Assembly (NCBI GenBank): GCA_944382045.1
Contig: CALWMT010000145.1
Coordinates: forward strand, 1-6,962
From: an uncultured Enterocloster sp.
GTDB lineage: Bacteria > Bacillota > Clostridia > Lachnospirales > Lachnospiraceae
Reading direction: 5' to 3'
DNA length: 6,962 nt
Within the stretch, counting starts at the first letter, position 1. Each line of letters begins with the position of its first letter. Made by a program: the position numbers and the translations under genes. Under the pieces are notes generated by a model. It was not told where the DNA came from. It did not search any database and saw only the letters and a program-made list of their open reading frames with translations. Positions 4,985 to 6,962 of this stretch are shown piece by piece.

Positions 4985-5677
4985 TCATCCATTTTCCTCA
5001 ATCCACTGGGAAAGTTTTGCATACTCCCGGGCATTGATCTGGATGCTGCGGTTCAGAAGGCGGATGAAGCCCTCGCTGCAGAGCTCATTGATCAGCTTGC
5101 TGATGGTAACCCGCGCGCCTCCCACAATCGTGCTCAACTCATACTGGGTATAATGAATCTTCAGATTGTACCACTCGCCCTCCATCAGCCTGGATGTATC
5201 TGCTGTGAAGAAAAATAGGCGCTTGAGCCGGTCCTTGCAGGAGTTGAAGATCAGATTTTCGATCTCATGGCGCATGATGAGCATCTTTCTGGAATAGCAG
5301 TGAAGAATGGCGTCACGGAAGCCCTTGTCCATATCCAGCAGCTTCTCATAGCTTTGCAGAGGAATTTTGTAAAATACAGTTTTTACCTCTGTCTTTGAAT
5401 ACAGTCCCGTGGGCGATCCCAGCGAGCAGGGCGTCTCCCCGTAAAACCAGCCGTTTGTCAGCGTATAGAGAATCTTCTCCGTCCCGTCCAGAGCCACCAT
5501 ATAGTGGCGTGTACGGCCGCTGGCAATGTAATACACCCCGTCCAGAACCGAGCCCGGCTCCAAAAATACCGTTTTTGCCGGATATGTAACCACTGTCGAG
5601 TACTGTCGGATCAGCTCCTCCAGCTCCTTCTGCTTTGGCTCAGGCAGTGTCAAGTTAAATTTATCGTATGACTCCAT
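4985..5677 (-). CDS. Crp/Fnr-family transcriptional regulator
   Basis: A 230-residue regulator with the two-domain layout of the Crp/Fnr family. An N-terminal cyclic-nucleotide-binding-type beta barrel (~25-110) includes ASGRTRHYMV and FYGETPC. A long dimerisation helix (~115-145) follows, then a C-terminal winged helix-turn-helix (~176-205) containing YTQYELSTIVGGARVTISKL. Length is typical. In the pocket region the Gly-Glu pair (80-81) is kept, but the Arg-Ser pair that binds cAMP phosphate in E. coli Crp is not visible (YSKTEV instead). There is no N-terminal cysteine set for an Fnr-type [4Fe-4S] cluster. The effector is therefore unknown. I chose the ATG at 5677. An in-frame GTG at 5689 has its possible ribosome binding site too close. 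It sits between the transporter and the redox operon with its own promoter, so local control of one or both is likely. Confidence 0.88.
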   Translation of the reverse strand: MESYDKFNLTLPEPKQKELEELIRQYSTVVTYPAKTVFLEPGSVLDGVYYIASGRTRHYMVALDGTEKILYTLTNGWFYGETPCSLGSPTGLYSKTEVKTVFYKIPLQSYEKLLDMDKGFRDAILHCYSRKMLIMRHEIENLIFNSCKDRLKRLFFFTADTSRLMEGEWYNLKIHYTQYELSTIVGGARVTISKLINELCSEGFIRLLNRSIQINAREYAKLSQWIEENG

Positions 5678-5689
5678 CCGAAACCCCAC

Positions 5690-5786
5690 CCCTTCTATTT
5701 CCGAAAGTCAATACCAACCATGATTGCATACTATCATAGCATGAATCCTCGGTATTTTCAAGGCGGCCTGTTTCTCAGGGGTGTGT
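5690..5786 (-). other. Intergenic region between transporter and regulator
   Basis: The 97 bp between the symporter stop and the regulator start contain the regulator promoter and a G-rich stretch before the start codon. I see no hairpin followed by a T run, so transcripts of the symporter may read through into the regulator gene. Confidence 0.5.
5733..5761 (-). promoter_or_regulatory. Sigma-70 promoter of the Crp/Fnr-type regulator gene
   Basis: On the minus strand TTGAAA (5756-5761) and TATGAT (5733-5738) are separated by exactly 17 nt, a close match to the sigma-70 consensus. Transcription would begin near 5726, about 49 nt before the ATG at 5677. An imperfect palindrome (CATACTATC and its partner, 5727-5743, one mismatch) covers the -10 box, and an ATGAT, 8 nt, ATCAT repeat lies at 5720-5737. 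Either could serve autoregulation. Confidence 0.65.
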
Positions 5787-6962
5787 TTATATTTCGTTAA
5801 AAAACTCTTTCGTCGCCCGCCGTACCTGCGGCGCCAAAAATACCAGGGCCACCAGGTTCGGCAGGGTGAGAAGCCCCAGGGCGATGTCCTGGATGGTCCA
5901 CACCAGCTCCAGCTCGGTCAATGCGCCGATGACGCAGAAGCAGGGGAACACGTATTTAAATTTCTCCGCCACCTTCACGCCGAAGATATAGTTGAGGCCC
6001 ACGAAGCCAAAGTACCACTGGCTCATCAGCGTGGTGAAGCAGAACATAAGCAGACAGACGGACACCACGTAGCGCAGGGGCGGCCACACGCTTCCAAAGG
6101 CATAGATGGCAAGCACGCTCCCGTCCACGCCGGAATCCAGCACGCCGGTGACACCCAGGGTCAGGCCGGTGATGGTGCAGATAACAAAGGTATCCAGGAA
6201 CACCTCCACCACGCCGGTGATGCCCTGCTCGGAGGGATGGTTTACCTCGGCTGCCGAGTGGATCACAGGCGCGGAGCCCTCTCCCGCCTCATTGGAATAG
6301 AGCCCCCGGGCCACGCCCTTCTGCATGGCCATAATCATGGATCCCAGGGCCCCGCCTGCAGCTGCCCGCAGCCCGAAGGCACCGGTGAAGATCTCCGCGA
6401 ACACACCCGGAAGCTTTGTAATGTTGGCCAGAATAATGATAAGGCCTCCCACCACGTAGAGCAGGGCCATGGAGGGCACCAGGCGCTGGGCCACATGGGC
6501 CAGGCGCTTTAAGCCGCCCAGGGTGATGACAAAGATAAGGATAACCAGAGCGATGCCTGTCGCCAGGGGCGGAATGCTGAAATTATCCTTCATAACGCCG
6601 CTGATGGTGTTTGACTGGATGAAATTTCCTCCAATAATCTGGGTCACCATGAAGAAGGCGGTGAGCACCGCCAGCCAGGGCAGATGCAGTCCCTTCTTTA
6701 TATAGTACATGGGGCCACCCACGAAATTTCCCTCCTCATTCTTCTCCCGGTAGAGCATGCCTAGCACAATCTCCCCATACTTGGTAGCCATGCCAAAGAA
6801 GGCCGCCACCCACATCCAGAAGATGGCCCCCATGCCTCCTGCCAGTACCGCGGTGGACACGCCCACGATGTTGCCGCTTCCCACGCAGGAGGCCACCGCC
6901 GTGCACAGGGCCTGGAAGGAGGAAATAGTTCCCTCGCTCTTTGCGTCCTTCTTCTGCGCCAG
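5787..6962 (-). CDS. Sodium:alanine (AGCS) family amino acid symporter, N-terminus beyond window
   Basis: The reading frame is open to the right edge and gives 391 residues, so roughly the first 70-90 residues of a typical 450-480-residue member are missing. The first visible residues, SSFQALCTAVASCVGSGNIV, are the conserved AGCS signature. GGPMYYIKKGL, then YSNEAGEGSAPVIHSAA and several hydrophobic stretches of 20 or more residues, support a multi-span inner-membrane carrier. The family couples uptake of alanine, glycine or other small neutral amino acids to Na+. The C-terminus ends in a short charged tail after the last span (RRATKEFFNEI). The gene lies upstream of the regulator and the redox operon on the same strand, which suggests that it imports the operon's substrate or a related amino acid. 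The substrate is not predictable from sequence. Confidence 0.92.
   Translation of the reverse strand: MAQKKDAKSEGTISSFQALCTAVASCVGSGNIVGVSTAVLAGGMGAIFWMWVAAFFGMATKYGEIVLGMLYREKNEEGNFVGGPMYYIKKGLHLPWLAVLTAFFMVTQIIGGNFIQSNTISGVMKDNFSIPPLATGIALVILIFVITLGGLKRLAHVAQRLVPSMALLYVVGGLIIILANITKLPGVFAEIFTGAFGLRAAAGGALGSMIMAMQKGVARGLYSNEAGEGSAPVIHSAAEVNHPSEQGITGVVEVFLDTFVICTITGLTLGVTGVLDSGVDGSVLAIYAFGSVWPPLRYVVSVCLLMFCFTTLMSQWYFGFVGLNYIFGVKVAEKFKYVFPCFCVIGALTELELVWTIQDIALGLLTLPNLVALVFLAPQVRRATKEFFNEI

Noticed and set aside
5781..6512. 243-residue open frame on the plus strand
   Set aside because: It is antisense to the symporter, rich in H, G and Q, and shows no domain.
1..6962. Mobile elements, CRISPR arrays, tRNA or rRNA genes, att sites
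   Set aside because: I saw no transposase or integrase motifs, no regularly spaced repeats, and no RNA-gene-like structures. Almost all sequence is explained by the minus-strand genes.

Overview
The window looks like a chromosomal catabolic locus from an anaerobic Clostridia-type Firmicute, with Lachnospiraceae or a relative the best guess. This rests on the moderately GC-rich coding sequence with AT-rich intergenic gaps, strong GGAGG-type ribosome binding sites, an AGCS family amino acid symporter, and a redox operon made of many small iron-sulfur proteins. The species assignment is inference. Every gene I can support lies on the minus strand, so transcription runs from high to low coordinates. 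The long plus-strand reading frames are antisense shadows.

Layout in transcription order. (1) 5787-6962: a Na+/alanine (AGCS) symporter whose N-terminus lies beyond the right edge. (2) 4985-5677: a Crp/Fnr-type regulator with its own good sigma-70 promoter at 5733-5761. (3) 4758-4984: an AT-rich control region of 227 bp. It holds a 27-bp inverted repeat surrounding a perfect TATAAT (probable operon promoter and operator, or alternatively a terminator) and two further inverted repeats. (4) A tightly packed five-gene block with overlapping start and stop codons: a [2Fe-2S] protein (4434-4757), an FAD/NAD-type flavoprotein (3325-4437), a dicluster ferredoxin with an extra C-terminal region (2834-3328), a BFD-type [2Fe-2S] protein (2470-2850) and a DAO-family FAD dehydrogenase (1301-2473). 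(5) A DapA/NAL-family Schiff-base lyase (325-1239). (6) The start of a CoA-disulfide-reductase/NADH-oxidase-like flavoprotein (1-267), cut by the left edge.

The five-gene block has the parts of the membrane-free, multi-subunit dehydrogenases related to HcnABC, opine oxidase, archaeal dye-linked L-proline dehydrogenase and bacterial D-hydroxyproline dehydrogenase, but with the domains split into separate small proteins. A DapA-family gene directly downstream recalls the aerobic hydroxyproline pathway. There, D-hydroxyproline dehydrogenase makes pyrroline-4-hydroxy-2-carboxylate and a DapA-family deaminase opens it. My working model is substrate uptake by the symporter, oxidation of an imino or secondary amino acid by the beta subunit, electron flow through FAD and several Fe-S centres, and cleavage or deamination of the product by the DapA-like enzyme, under control of the Crp/Fnr-type protein. 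The substrate and the electron acceptor cannot be read from the sequence. No epimerase or semialdehyde dehydrogenase is in the window. I see no mobile elements, RNA genes, CRISPR arrays or att sites, and no gene-free stretch exceeds 300 bp.
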